DNA from: Atherix ibis
Taxonomy: Eukaryota; Arthropoda; Insecta; Diptera; Athericidae
Assembly (NCBI GenBank): GCA_958298945.1
Contig: OY282610.1
Location: 21,166,233 to 21,230,232 of the forward strand
DNA length: 64,000 nucleotides
Reading direction: 5' to 3'
The position numbers and the translations under genes are program-made. Positions within the stretch are counted from its first letter, which is position 1. Every line of letters begins with the position of its first letter. Positions 1 to 11,127 of the stretch are shown in pieces. The notes beneath the pieces were generated by a model. It ran no database searches. It saw only the letters and a list, made by a program, of their open reading frames with translations, and was not told the origin of the DNA.

Positions 1-2019
1 CATCTTCTCATCTTAGTTCACGTTTGCTTGTAGAATAAACTTTTGTTTCTTGTATCCATGTTTGATTAAAAGTTATGAATCAAAGTAAAAATTAATTTGA
101 ATTATATTTAAAAATGTCTAAATACTCTATTGAATTTGTTACACGAACACGTTTTTAGTCAGGTGTTAATAAACTCACCGACAGCTTCGTTATACGAAAA
201 ATTTCATATAAGATATTTCCAACATATTTTTTTAAGATTTTTATCATGTCAGCTATCTATCATATAGACTTTCACTTGAGGCTCTTTAGAAATAATATCA
301 TGTATTTTATTAATTATTTCTGCGTTGGTGACCTAAATTGGATGATCTGGACGTAAAAATTCTTGTTTAATCGCCTTTAAATCAAACTGTCCAATATTTA
401 TATTGTCGATAGCAAAAGGTGTAGAGTCTCCATAGACTTTGGTAAGTTTCACTTTTATCTAATCATTAATTTCCTTTTTCAAAAACAAATATTTTATCAC
501 TGCTCAATGTTCGATTTCTTCCATTATTGTAAAATTACCAAATTTGTTCACTTTAAATAGACGTCACGCGTAAACTAAATAACGCAGGTAGTTGAAAATT
601 TAATATGATTCTTGTTAAAAATTATGCTTACGAAAAATAGAGTTCTTTTAATAATAGAACCATCATTTCATACAGAGGGTTAGGTATTAATCATTCAACC
701 CTCAATTTCACTGCACCACTAAAAAGTTTTCTATTTCTTATTTCAATTATTTTGTTCACATTTTTTTTCATATACGTTTAATTGGTTTTTTTCACTAAGT
801 ATTTTCTATTTTATTCTGCTTATCTTTAAACAAAAAATATATTTTGAAAAAAAAACTTCATAAAAATAATACTAAAATGCAAAATTATTTCACAAAATTA
901 AAGTAAATTTTATTGTGTATCAACGAGAAAATGTCAGCATAACTGAACAAATTAAAATAATCTTAAAAAGACAAATTCCAAAATATCATATTTTATTATG
1001 TATTTTTATAATATATAAGTAAATTTTTCTATATTGTTAATAATCAACTTTTAATTAAAAAATATTTGATTGAAAGAAAAAAAAAATTGAACTTAGAAAA
1101 ACAAAAATTACATATTCAAAAAATATAATAAGCTCTTTTTTAAATATGATATAAGAAATAATTATTCTTTATTTAGTAAACTCTATCGATATAAGTTAAT
1201 GTAAAATAATAAAAAAAAAGATAAAACTTTCATATACATTGTAATATAGATAAAAATATCAGAATGTGCATTAAATTAATTGAATAAATATTTTTGACAA
1301 AAAAAAAACAAAAAAAAGAAGAAAATATTATAAATTTCATATCAAAATGATACTTGTACCAATGTACCAAGAAAGAAAACATAACCAATAAATTTATTTT
1401 CATCACTAAAAAAGTATCTATTTAAAAAAAAATCTTTAATAAAAAATTATTTATAAAACAGAAAAGTAGAGATCAGCAGAGAAAGATAGTAAGAGACAAA
1501 GAGTTAATAAACAAACTTAATCTTAGATAGAAAATGAATGAGTGTGATAATAGTAAAAACAAAGTAAATTTGAAAATTTATTTAAAATTAATAAAATTTA
1601 AAAAAAAAAAAAAAAATATTGAAATAAAGAAAAAAATCTTGTACTATAAGAAATAATGATGATAATTTTCTTTTAAAATATTGTAAAAAGATTTTTGAAA
1701 CAAACAAAAAAATTTATTCTCTTAAATATCATATCTAAGCAACCAAAAAAAATATACAATATCTACACCCAAGAAACACTATAAAAAATTATATTAATAA
1801 TAGTACTTATAATATCTAATTGGAAAAAGAAAAGTTTGTTTTTTTTTATTATAAAAATATAGTGAACAATTTATTTAAAATTTAAGAAGAGAAATTATCC
1901 AAATCTAAGAACTTATAAAATAAATCAAATAAATTAACGGAAAAACGAATTATAATTTTAACAATAATTTATGTTATGAAAATTTGCCCATCATTATTTT
2001 TTTTTTTTTTTTGGTGTTG
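1..2019. other. AT-rich intergenic DNA, no gene seen
   Basis: Both strands are dense in A and T runs and stop codons. I found no ORF with recognisable family similarity, no RNA gene and no tandem array. A T homopolymer lies just before the mariner derivative that begins at 2022. Confidence 0.7.
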
Positions 2020-2021
2020 TA

Positions 2022-2823
2022 CGAGGTCTGTTCAAAAATTATCGTGAATTTTGAATTTTGACAAGTTCGGCCATTTTGAATGTTCAATTAATTTTTGACA
2101 GCTGCTTTGCTTGCACGTGTTTTGGCTTGTCTTCGATTTTTGCCCATTCCAAAAAAAAAGATCAAAGAATCTGTTTCATGAATAAGAAAAAGTCACAGGG
2201 GGCCAGATCTGGGGAATACGGTGCCTGTGGCATTATTAGTCAGTTGTTTTTGTCAAAAATTCGCGCACAAGCAACGATGCGTGAGCAGGGGCGTTATCAT
2301 GGTGCAAGAGCCAATTTTTTTTCTTCCACAAATCCAGGCGTTTCTGGTGGATTACTTCGAACAACTTGAGCATAACTTGCAGGTAATATTCCTTATTGAC
2401 CGTTCTACCCTGTGACAAGACCTCATGATGCACCACACTCCTGCAATCGAAGAAAACTGTAAGCAAAACCTTCACATTCGACCGAACTTGGCGCGATTTT
2501 TTCGGTCTTGGCTCGTGACGTTTCCACGTCATAATCATAAACTCATGATCTGTCACCAGTTATGACCCTCTGGAGCAGATTTGGGTCACCGCGGATACAG
2601 TCCAACAGCTCCTTAGCAATGTTAATGTGATACTGTTTTTGGTCAATCTCTAAGACGAGCCAAAACACGTGCAAGCAAAGCAGTTGTCAAAAATTAACTG
2701 AACATTCAAAATGGCCGAACTTTGAAAGATATGAGAACCAATATAACGCCACAAAAAATCTAAAATCGAATATACGTAACCCGCGGAAATTCAAAATTCG
2801 CGATACTTTTTGAACAGACCTCG
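2022..2823 (-). mobile_element. Foldback-like deletion derivative of a mariner-like element (GAGGTCTGTTC family)
   Basis: The ends read CGAGGTCTGTTCAAAAA on the left and its inverted complement on the right, flanked by TA at 2020-2021 and 2824-2825. This is the terminal repeat and TA duplication expected of a mariner/Tc1 insertion. The left end does not match the 3' end of the sister copy at 22766-23618. It matches an inverted copy of the 5' end instead: the stretch around 2078-2145 is the reverse complement of the stretch around 2655-2720. The element therefore has 5' ends on both sides. Transposase remnants lie on the minus strand between them. Confidence 0.8.
2236..2556 (-). pseudogene. 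Mariner-like transposase fragment (central DDE region)
   Basis: The minus-strand ORF reads through the mid-transposase block RPKKSRQVRSNVKVLLTVFF and then LLHHDNAPAHASLLVREFL, which carries the second catalytic aspartate of a mariner-type DDE domain. After a frameshift, the sequence around 2190-2225 read on the minus strand still gives a YSPDLAP-like and CDFFLF-like signature, the site of the third acidic residue. The N-terminal DNA-binding part is missing through the same internal deletion seen in the copies at 22.8 and 26.4 kb. The gene is dead and non-autonomous. Family assignment is firm; the subfamily is not assigned. Confidence 0.75.
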
Positions 2824-2825
2824 TA

Positions 2826-3369
2826 TATTTTTAGCAAACAAAAACAAAAAATAAGTTAAAGATAATAGTTAAAAAACGAAAACAGCAAAAAATCTTTGGC
2901 TGATTTTTTTTTATCTTTAGCTTATTTTTTTTTTTGGGGCGGGGGGAAGAAAAGGAAAGTGCGTTTCAGAAAATTTAGACCAAACCTTGTCTGAACAGCG
3001 CCAATTTTTTTGAACTAAAATACGATCTTATTGTGTTTTAGTTCAATAAAATTAAAATTAATGCTGCAAAGCTAGCAAAGCTTATCACTCGTTCGAAATA
3101 GATGCGATTGTACTTTTTTCATATGTAAGTATTTTCTTCTAGTATGTGTAAATTTGCGACTCAACTTTTTGACATCATCGCCTCGTGGATAATATTTGCC
3201 CAGGTGTGTATCTACAATAGATACGAGTATATCGCATGTTATTGACCATCGGGCTTATTTTAGAAATTGAAACAATTCCTTTCCTCTACTTACTATCTGG
3301 TGATATAATCATACCCTCTAAAATGGTATTTTTAAATTGCTGTGAATCTTAAACTCTTTCTAATATCTA
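2826..3369. other. Intergenic, nothing recognised
   Basis: This is AT-rich sequence with a G-rich patch at 2937-2947. I see no family-specific coding signal. Confidence 0.5.
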
Positions 3370-3600
3370 CCTTATGCGACGGTGTTCCTCAGGGTAGCAA
3401 CCATGTTTTGTTATCCCCACATATACTAACATCCTTGATATATCTTACGCAGCCATATTAATAAGCCCCCAATATTTTACAAAACTATATCGTCAAACTC
3501 CAAAGGTAGTTCTTGCAATGGAGAGTAAAAGTAAATTAACAAAAAAGTATTCACGTGCATTATAATCTTTCGTTTAAAATTAAATAAACCACACTCAAGA
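3370..3600 (+). pseudogene. LINE reverse-transcriptase scrap (Jockey-like)
   Basis: The plus strand around 3379-3405 encodes CDGVPQGS, matching reverse-transcriptase motif B (GVPQGS). About 120 bp further on, WRVKVN and KSIHVHYNLSF resemble the W-x-I-K-x-N...KS-x-H-x-x-F-x-L segment downstream of the YADD motif in the Jockey-like LINEs at 10.6 and 61.2 kb. Stops and frameshifts interrupt it and YADD itself is not visible. It is an old, internally deleted fragment. Confidence 0.5.
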
Positions 3601-3689
3601 TTCAGATTTCAACAATATTATTATATCATTCTATTGCTTGGACCTTGGTGTTATGAAATTAAATATAATTCCATTTAAATTGGCGCCGC

Positions 3690-4190
3690 AAGATTTCTTC
3701 TAGGAATCGATCCTTTTGAGGGAATTTCAGATGATATTTTTGCATATTAAATGCTAACGACTTTTTGAGTATATTCTATAAAAAAAAACCTATGGCATCA
3801 CATTGCATGATTTTGGAGCCCAATCGATATTACCAAACCACAAAATTACTCCTCCTTAGACCTTTTCGGACATTAAATCGAAAATTTGTCATGCTGCATG
3901 GCTTGTGGCGCCATCTTCTTAAAACCCTTATATTGTCTAGATTCATCAAAGTTTTAGACTAAAAAAATTTGTTATCATAAGGCCATATCGCGCAAAACTA
4001 ATGGCAACGGTCTTTTTTTGTTCATTTTCAAGGAAATAGGGTTCAATGACACCTTCAGGCAAACACGCACCCCACACAGTCACTTTTCGCAACTTCTTCA
4101 CAATAACTTGTGGGTTTTTAGAACCGCAAAAATGGCCAAACGTAGCTACAGCACAATTATCATATTTGTGGAAAGTTTTCAACAATTTTA
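3690..4190 (-). pseudogene. Tc1/mariner-superfamily transposase relic (FQQDGA-type family)
   Basis: Read on the minus strand from 4185, the ORF gives GSKNPQVIVKKLRKVTVWGA and then EGVIEPYFLENEQ, the block before the second catalytic aspartate in the insect transposase family whose proteins carry WFQQDGATCHTAR. Further left the minus strand still shows KMAPQAM and then shifted remnants of the region before the third acidic residue. Frameshifts and stops are numerous and no terminal repeats were found. The copies at 7.4, 41.7 and 59.7 kb belong to the same general family. Confidence 0.6.
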
Positions 4191-4199
4191 TTGTATTGT

Positions 4200-5020
4200 T
4201 TGATAGTTAACCGATTCATAAATAACCGATTCATAATTAATAATCGATCCATAAATAAAATTAAATAATTTAGTCATATGCTAAGTTGTTTGAATTAATT
4301 TCTTTTTTAAATATAAAAATAAATATAATAAATTTTGTATTTTTATTGATAATTATTACAATTTCGTTATTATATGCAATGATATTGTCACAATTCAAAG
4401 TAGATTCGATGGATGGGGTAAATGACAAAAATAAATTCTACACAAATTAAGCAGCGTCTATGCAAACACATTATTTATCAACCGCTAACAATCGCTGTTC
4501 AGACTCAACTAAAACTAAAACTGAAACTAAAATTAAATTTTCTCTCGCGAGCAGCGCTCGTATTCATTCCGCTCTGAAACCGGTTTTTTGAAATGTTCTA
4601 GAACACACCATAGGCGTGCTACGTCACTGTCCTTTTTTCATGAGTAAGTATTTTTTTCGAGTATGTCTTAATTTTTTTCACAGTTTTTTGACAATTTTTC
4701 CCATCCTGTTCTTCTATAAAAAAAATCCTTTTACAAAAATTACCTGAGATGACTATAGTTTGCAACTGACAAATCGCAAAAGCACCGAGAGTAAGGTGAC
4801 AACGAGAACAGTGGATGAGCGAATTATTCAAACATATTAGCTGCACTTGAATTATAAAGGTATAAGCGTCCACATATTTTTGTAGGTATTTTTTGGTTCC
4901 TTTTCGAATTAATGTGAAACCTACATTTTCGACACTATTGGAAGTACAAATGGAAAATAAATAGATGGCGCCAGAAGTAAATCCCAGTCCAAAATATCGG
5001 ATCTGTAATGTCAAATCGGA
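4200..5020. other. Intergenic, one unassigned minus-strand ORF
   Basis: The stretch contains a 131-codon minus-strand reading frame (4619-5014) that I cannot link to any family. It has no obvious domain, no signal peptide and no splice-site context, and could be chance. The rest is AT-rich. Confidence 0.4.
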
Positions 5021-5021
5021 A

Positions 5022-6299
5022 GAGGGTCATTTAACAAGTACTTAGCCTCACCGCCCGATGGAACTGCTGTCACAAAAGAAATTTACCATCGTGCAGTAAA
5101 TTTTTTTAGTAGCCTACTGTCAAAGTTTTAGTCGATTCCCTTCATTAGCTTTGTTTTGAGAGCCCTTGAAAGCGAGCGTGTCGGTCGGTTGCACAAAAAT
5201 GGAAAAAGAACAATATCGTTCGGTGATTAGATTCTTGTTTTTGGAAGGGAAAACGCGCAGCAAAATCAAAGATCGCTTGGATGCTGTGTATGGTGACTCT
5301 TCGCCTTCGATGGCGACCGTTAAGAATTGGTTCAACGAGTTTGTTCGTGGCCGCACGTCGGTTTTTAATGAGCCACGGCCAGGTGCCCCAAAAACGGCTG
5401 CTACGGAGGAAAACGTTAAAAAAGTTCACGATCTCGTGTTGGCAGACCGTCGATTGAAGGTTCACGAGATAGCTGAGACTGTGGGCATCGCAGTAGGAAC
5501 GGTGCATCATATTCTACACGAAGAACTGGGCATGAGAACGCTGTCGGCGCGATGGGTGCCGCGTTTGCTCACACCGGAAAACAAGCGCTACCGTGAGACC
5601 AAATCGGCGACGTGTTTGGCGCTGTTTCAGCGCAATCCAGCGGAGTTCTTGCGTCGTTTCGTGACCGTCGACGAAACATGGATTCACTGGTACATACCAG
5701 AGACCAAGGAACAGTCGAAACAGTGGACTTTACCCGGCGAACGTGCTCCGAAGAAGGCGAAGACTGTTCGATCGGCCGGAAAGGTGATGGCCACCGTTTT
5801 CTGGGATTCACAAGGTGTGATCCACATCGATTACCTCGAGAAGGGTAAAACAATCACGGGGCGCTACTATGTTGACTTATTGGGCCGATTTGACGTCGAA
5901 TTGAAGAAAAAGCGGCCCCGCTTTGCTGTTCCACCACGACAACGCGCCATCTCACACCTCCGCCGTCGCCATGGCCAAATTGGTCGAATTGCGCTACGAA
6001 TTGCTGCCCCATCCACCGTACTCTCCAGATTTGGCCCCCTGTGACTACTTTTTGTTTCAAAACCTGAAAAAATCACTCGCCGGGAATAGATTTGGGTCGA
6101 ATGAGGAGGTCATCGTCGCCACGGAGGCCTATTTTGCTTCCCTCGAGAAAATGTATTTTTTGGACGGGTTAAAAAAGTTAGAGCATCGCTGGGCCAAGTG
6201 TATCGAGCTTGAAGGAGATTATGTGGAAAAATAAATTGCCACCTTTCAAAAATTTTCGTTTTTCTTTTGTAGGCTAAGTACTTGTTGAATGACCCTCGT
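5022..6299 (+). mobile_element. Mariner element, nearly full length (GGGTCATTCAACAAG family)
   Basis: The left end reads GAGGGTCATTTAACAAGTAC and the right end is its inverted complement, finishing GACCCTCG followed by TA at 6299-6300. The TA expected on the left is not intact (the sequence there is CGGAAGAGGG). At ~1.28 kb the length is that of a complete mariner. A second copy with both TA duplications intact sits on the opposite strand at 48946-50194. It encodes the single transposase typical of the group. Confidence 0.9.
5199..6234 (+). pseudogene. Mariner transposase, disrupted by one ~14-bp deletion
   Basis: The ATG at 5199 (MEKEQYRSVIRFLFLEGKTR) matches the conserved mariner N-terminus, and the open frame upstream of it lacks an ATG. 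The bipartite helix-turn-helix region spans roughly residues 1-115, followed by the linker motif WVPRLL at about 119-124. The first catalytic aspartate is D158 in VTVDETWIHW. Near 5925 about 14 bases present in the copy at 49 kb are missing, shifting the frame. The second half (from 5923) keeps the second aspartate in HHDNAPSHT and the third in YSPDLAPCDYFLF, 34 residues apart (DD34D). Apart from this one frameshift the gene looks complete, ending at VEK. Confidence 0.88.
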
Positions 6300-6319
6300 A
6301 AGCTTACGCATCTTTCAAC

Positions 6320-7260
6320 AACTCCTTATCATTACATTTGTTTCTTTTTATCGGCGCTGTATATTTTTTTACGCGTTAAAATGTCGAAATTTGAGACAAA
6401 TAACCGTTATTTACGGGAAATTTTGCTTTTTGTCTTCAAAGCCCCAAGGCATTTATTACATTCTAACGCTACAAAACTGGTAATTTCGACGTGGAAGACA
6501 AGGACTTGCAGATTATATAGGTGTGACTCAATAAGCCATTTCTCATCGTTTGAAAGCCTTGGGAATGATGTAAAAGCAAGGAAATTGGATGCAACATGAG
6601 TTGAAGCCGAGAGATGTGGAACGGCGTTTATTCACGTGCGAACTGCTGCTCCAACGGCAACAAAGTAAGGGTTTTCTGTACCGTACAATCCAAAAAAAAA
6701 GGGGCGCCACGCCCATGCGTCAACATCGACGGCCATACCAAACATCCATGGCTCGAAGCTCATGCTATACATTTGGTGGGAGCAGCTCCGCGTAGTATAA
6801 AACATCACAGGATCTCGCTACCGAAAACACAACTGCTGTGTTTGAGCCGAGCATTAAAGGAAAAGTGCCCATCATACGAGCAAAAACACGACAAAGTGAT
6901 TTTGCAACACGACAACGCTCGGCCATATGTTTCTAAGGTGGTTAAAACCTACTTGAAAACAATAAAATGGGATGTGGTTTTCTCCAGACATCGCCTCTTC
7001 CGACTACTACCTCTTCCGATCGGTGACACGTGGCCTGGCTCAGCAGCACTTCTGATCTTACGAAAAGATCAAAAATTGGGTCGATTTGTGGATCGGCTCA
7101 TAAGTGGAGCAGTTTTTCCAACATAAAATCCGTATGCTGCCAGAAAAATAGGCAAAAAAGTTTTGGGTAGCGATGGACGTGAGTATTTTTCCACAATAAA
7201 GCCTTAAATTTTGAGGAAGAAAAACGCCGATTTTCATTTGTACTCTCAATAATAATACTT
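6320..7260 (+). pseudogene. Degraded mariner-like transposase, second lineage
   Basis: Plus-strand remnants run in order: MSKFETNNRYLREILLF near 6381 (N-terminal helix), AISHRLKALG near 6530 and HELKPRDVERRLFTCELLLQ near 6595 (linker region), then RALKEKCPSYEQKHDKVILQ and HDNARPYVSK near 6850-6940 with the second catalytic aspartate. The tail near 7085 resembles W-V-D-x-x-I-x-S. The helix-turn-helix core is mostly deleted and several frameshifts are present. It belongs to a mauritiana-like group but is clearly distinct from the copies at 27.5 and 36 kb. Terminal repeats were not recognised with confidence. Confidence 0.7.
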
Positions 7261-7386
7261 GTGGGCTGATCAATCAACCAGGGAAGAAGAAATTTTTAAA
7301 AAACATAATCTAGTTTTCATATTTGACTTCTTGTTAACATATTTAGACTAGTTTTATTGCCTTCTTCCTTTAGGATATCATCGCCT

Positions 7387-7438
7387 CTTTTGAAATGAAA
7401 AGATGTCATTATTAAATGACATCTTTTCATTTCAAAAG
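7387..7438. repeat. Perfect 24-bp inverted repeat with 4-base loop
   Basis: The left arm at 7387-7410 begins CTTTTGAAATGAAAAG and the right arm at 7415-7438 is its exact complement, separated by ATTA. It could form a stable hairpin. A 20-bp direct duplication (AAGTTAAATTATTAAAACG) follows at about 7436-7478. Confidence 0.9.
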
Positions 7439-7455
7439 TTAAATTATTAAAACGC

Positions 7456-8330
7456 TTAAGTTAAATTATTAAAACGGTCATGTGTGGGTGTCGTATGAAA
7501 AAAATAGTCTGGAGGCATCAAATCGCACGATCTAGGCGGCCAACTCACTGGTCCGAAATGTGAGATAAATTTCTCACCGAACTCTTCTGTCAAAATGTAT
7601 ATTGTTTTACGTGCTGTGTAGCATGTGGCGCCATCTTGTTGAAACCACACGTCGACCAGATGCATTTTTATCTTTTTTTTGGGCAGAAAAACGTTTGAAA
7701 TTATTGAGCGATAGCACGCGACATTGACGGCAACGTTGCGGCCAGCGTCATCTTAAAAGAAATACGGATCGATGATTCCACCATACAGTGCATTTTTCGG
7801 GGTGCAATGGCAGTTCTTGTTTTGCCTGTCAAACGAAATCCGATAAGTTTGCTTATTGACATACCCATTCAAGCAGAAATGAGTTTCGTCGCTGAACGAA
7901 ATTTTTTGGTAAAAAAAAACGGATTTTCTTCAAGTCACTCACCGAAAATTCGACGCTTTAGCAGATCGTTCGGATTCAGTTCTTGCACGAGCTGTATTTT
8001 ATACGATTTCAAATCAAGGTCCTTACGTAAAATGTTCCACATAATTGAGTAACATAATTCCAATTACTGTGACGGGCGACGGCTGGACAAATCGTGGTCT
8101 TCAATATTTTCCTCTGTACGCACTCTACGCACATGGGTTTGATGGTTTGATGTCAAATAGCATCAAATTGCTATGAAATTTTGTTACAATGGCTTGAATT
8201 TTGACTGACTTGCTTAGTATGTCGATTATGACGACCCTCAAATGGTCGAAGTACGCGAAATACATTTTTTTTTTATAATAAAATTGAATAATTTTGAAGC
8301 ATTGTTCGGATGTAAGTCTTTGCACGATGA
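7456..8330 (-). pseudogene. Tc1/mariner-superfamily transposase relic, most of the gene (FQQDGA-type)
   Basis: Read on the minus strand from about 8325, remnants occur in gene order: MQRLTSEQCFKIIQFYY (N-terminal helix), then after a gap LDLKSYKIQLVQELNPNDLL near 8000 (linker), then VDVWFQQDGATCYTARKT near 7640 with the second catalytic aspartate, and FGPVSWPPRSCDLMPPDYFF near 7530 with the third acidic position. Stops and frameshifts lie throughout and the DEAHF block is decayed. Relatives at 3.7, 41.7 and 59.7 kb are shorter. Terminal inverted repeats were not identified. Confidence 0.75.
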
Positions 8331-8837
8331 AATGACAATGCTAACTGAGCACTTTCGACCTTGACATACGATATGTCAAAGTCGAATCATGTGTGATCTG
8401 TCAAAAAGAAAATAAGTTAAAACGGAAAAATAAGTTTTTTTATTGAAAAATAATGTTTCGGAATCTATGTTAATAGAATGTGTTTTTCTATGCTGATAAG
8501 AAAAAGTAAATTCGAATCCGGGAAGAAGATTTTTAAAATTTCCTTAAATTCTAGAGAAATTGAAGCTTATGCACTTGACTATTTAAGGAATAGGTGATCA
8601 AAAAAAAAATTCTCCTCGTACATTATTATTGGGATTTGAAAATAATTTCGAAAAAACCTTCGGCAAAAATTTAAACAGAATAAAAAATTTTATGAAATTT
8701 TGTAAAGATGACGTTCCCGAAATTGGCCAACAAATTATCGAAAGTTGCATACAAAATTTGGATCACCTTCATTCAGGATGGTTCTTTAAATCAAATAATC
8801 CGTGTTCAAGTCCTTGAATTCATGATAATTGTAATGC
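8331..8837. other. Intergenic, nothing recognised
   Basis: This is AT-rich sequence. A 62-codon plus-strand ORF at 8629-8817 has no family similarity that I can see and runs almost up to the next mariner. Confidence 0.4.
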
Positions 8838-8839
8838 TA

Positions 8840-10078
8840 CGAGGGTCGTTCAATAAGTCCTTAGAAAATCCGAGAAATTGCGCTCGTAGTGTCGGTAAAG
8901 ATTTTTTTGTTTGTAAGTAGCATTATCAAAATTTCAGCTCGATCCATAGCGTAGGTCAATTTCTATCGTCGATTAAAGTTAACGACATTTATATGTGCAT
9001 AACAATGGAAAAAAGCGAGTTTAGGGCTGTCATCAAATATCTCCATTTGAAAGGCTTAAGCCCGAAAGAAATCAAAGCCGAGTTGGATGCAGTTCACGGC
9101 ACATCTGCACCTGTTTTTGCGACGGTTTACAATTGGGTGAATGAATTTAAACGTGGCCGTTCATCCACAAAAGATGAACATCGTTCAGGACGCCCAGTTG
9201 AGATGTCTACTCCTGAAATCATCGACAAAATTCAGGACCTGATTTTGAACGATTGGCAAATTAAAGTGCGCGAATTAGTTGAGGTCAGGGGCATATCACA
9301 AGGTACAGTCGCTTCAATTTTGCAAGAAAAATTGTCTGTGAAAAAAATTTCGGCAAGATGGGTGCCGCGTTTGCTCTCAGAGGAGAATAAGCGCAATCGT
9401 GTAGTGGACTCTGAGGCTTTGTTGGCACTCTTTCATCGCAATCCTGCCGAATTCCTTCGTCGATATGTCACTGTGGACGAAACCTGGATACACTACTACA
9501 CTCCAGAAACGAAGAGACAGTCATCACAGTGGATTTTCAAGGGTGAACGGGCTCCGAAGAAAGCAAAAACTGTGCCATCGGCCGGCAAGGTGATGGCCAC
9601 GGTCTTTTGGGATTCGCAGGGCATAATTTTTATCGACTACTTGGAAAAAGGAAAAACAATAACAGGAGCGTATTACGCATCGTTATTGCAACGTTTGAGC
9701 GAGGAAATCAAAGAGAAACGGCCCCATCTGAAGAAGAAAAAAATCCTCTTGCATCAGGACAATGCGCGTGTGCACACCTGGGCTGTTTCCATGGCCAAAA
9801 TTGTGGAATTGAGAATGGAATTGTTGCAGCATCCCGCTTATTCACCAGATTTGGCCCCGAGTGACTATTTTCTTTTCCCCAATCTGAAGAAATGGCTTGG
9901 CGGACGACCGTTCACTTCCAACGAGGACGTCATTGCTCAAACGGATGAGAATTTTGCAGAACTTCTGAAATCGGGATAAAAATTTTGGAAAAACGGTTGT
10001 AAAAGTGTATAGAGCTAAAAGGAGATTTAAAAAACAGTTTTTTCCATCTTTTTCTAAGGACTAGTTGAACGACCCTCG
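8840..10078 (+). mobile_element. Mariner element, nearly intact (GGGTCGTTCAATAAG family, lineage a)
   Basis: The ends read CGAGGGTCGTTCAATAAGTC and its inverted complement, flanked by TA at 8838-8839 and 10079-10080. At ~1.24 kb the length is that of a full mariner. Sister copies lie at 12038, 45335 and 53535. The coding part is closest to the 53535 copy (both have EMSTPEIIDKIQDLILNDW), while the 5' untranslated part differs from it by a small indel. Confidence 0.93.
9005..9979 (+). CDS. Mariner transposase, C-terminally truncated but with complete catalytic triad
   Basis: I take the ATG at 9005 (MEKSEFRAVI) as the start because it is shared by all four copies; the ATG four codons upstream is TTG in the sisters. 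The ORF runs 324 residues. Residues 1-115 form the paired helix-turn-helix DNA-binding region, with WVPRLL at 119-124. The catalytic aspartates are D158 (VTVDETW), D252 (LLHQDNARVHT) and D287 (YSPDLAPSDYFLF), with 34 residues between the last two as in DD34D mariners. Near 9973 a 13-base loss relative to the 12-kb copy causes a frameshift and an early stop, removing about 25 C-terminal residues (the FLDGIKIL...KCI...DYVEK tail). Whether the shortened protein works is unknown. In the family it cuts and pastes the element into TA sites in the nucleus. Confidence 0.9.
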   Translation: MEKSEFRAVIKYLHLKGLSPKEIKAELDAVHGTSAPVFATVYNWVNEFKRGRSSTKDEHRSGRPVEMSTPEIIDKIQDLILNDWQIKVRELVEVRGISQGTVASILQEKLSVKKISARWVPRLLSEENKRNRVVDSEALLALFHRNPAEFLRRYVTVDETWIHYYTPETKRQSSQWIFKGERAPKKAKTVPSAGKVMATVFWDSQGIIFIDYLEKGKTITGAYYASLLQRLSEEIKEKRPHLKKKKILLHQDNARVHTWAVSMAKIVELRMELLQHPAYSPDLAPSDYFLFPNLKKWLGGRPFTSNEDVIAQTDENFAELLKSG

Positions 10079-10099
10079 TATGAAAAAATTTCAAATCGG

Positions 10100-10425
10100 T
10101 CACTGATCTTAAATAGAAATGAAAACTAAATATGTCAAAATCCTCTAAGAAATCTCTTAAGTCTCCGATGAGTGTTTCCGTAGAGGGCTGTACAGGACAA
10201 TTCTCTAACAAATAGATTATGATGATAGGATAAACGGGAGTGAAATTTTTGATAGCGCGAAATGCACAAGTCCTGAACAAAGGGAACATTAAAATTATGT
10301 TGTTACGAACATAAAGGAATCAACAATTTTATGGATGATCTTGGATTGTAAAGCCTGAACGCGATAGAAATTGGAACTTTTCGTTGAACCCCAAAGTTCA
10401 ATTCCATTTGTCCAAATAGGTCCAG
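10100..10425 (-). pseudogene. Antisense Jockey-like LINE fragment, C-terminal part of RT ORF
   Basis: Reading the minus strand from about 10420 gives WTNGIELWGSTKSSNFYRVQ and ALQSKIIHKIVD, which parallels WTYGLELWGSTKPS and SLQSKIIRTIVDAPFYV of the sense LINE at 13.3 kb. The rest, to about 10100, is diverged and interrupted. It is an older copy of the same LINE group lying head-to-head with the sense element that starts at 10.6 kb. Confidence 0.65.
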
Positions 10426-11127
10426 TAGTCTAAGAAGTTGTAGGTGACGTCTAGTGGCTTCAAGTTTTTTAGACTTTTGTCTAGGTAAAGTACCATAATA
10501 ACGTATTTTATTACGGTATAAAGGGTAGGGTTTCTAATCCGATAATATGGGTTGTTTAGTTAAGATAATTTTTTCACCAAATCTGGAATCCACTAATTTA
10601 GTATAATTTTAGTTTAACTTATTGACTGGCAATCACTCCTTCCGAAGTTGCCAATTTAATCAAGCTCCTTCCCAAAAATAAATTTCCTGGCTATGATCTG
10701 ATTACTTCCAATACACTCCAACAACTCCCTAAAAGAGCAATAGTTTTCCTTGCCACAACATGTAACTCCATCCTTAGAACAACACATTTCCCAATCCTCT
10801 GGAAATTTGCCATCATTAAAATGATCCCTAAGCCCAATAAACCAATAAACCGCCCCACTTCCTACAGGCCAATAAGTCTCCTTCCACTACTCTCAAAAAT
10901 CTTTGAAAAAATCCTCCTTCGCCGCTTACATCCTCTACTCAAATCTTCAATTTTAATTCCTAATCACCAATTTGATTTCCGCGCCGAACACTCCACTACC
11001 CAGCAGTGTCATCTAGTTGTCGATTTCATTGCATCCTATTTAGAAAGAAAAGAGTACTGTCCCGGTGTGTTTCTTGATATAAGTCAAGCTTTTGATAGAG
11101 TTTGGCATACGGGTCTACTCAGGAAAC

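Noticed and set aside
5166..5198. N-terminal extension MKASVSVGCTK of the 5.2-kb mariner transposase
   Set aside because: That frame begins with TTG, not ATG; the family start is MEKEQY at 5199.
8993..9004. Upstream ATG of the 9-kb mariner (MCIT extension) as the start
   Set aside because: The same codon is TTG in the 45- and 53-kb sister copies, whereas MEKSEF is conserved in all.
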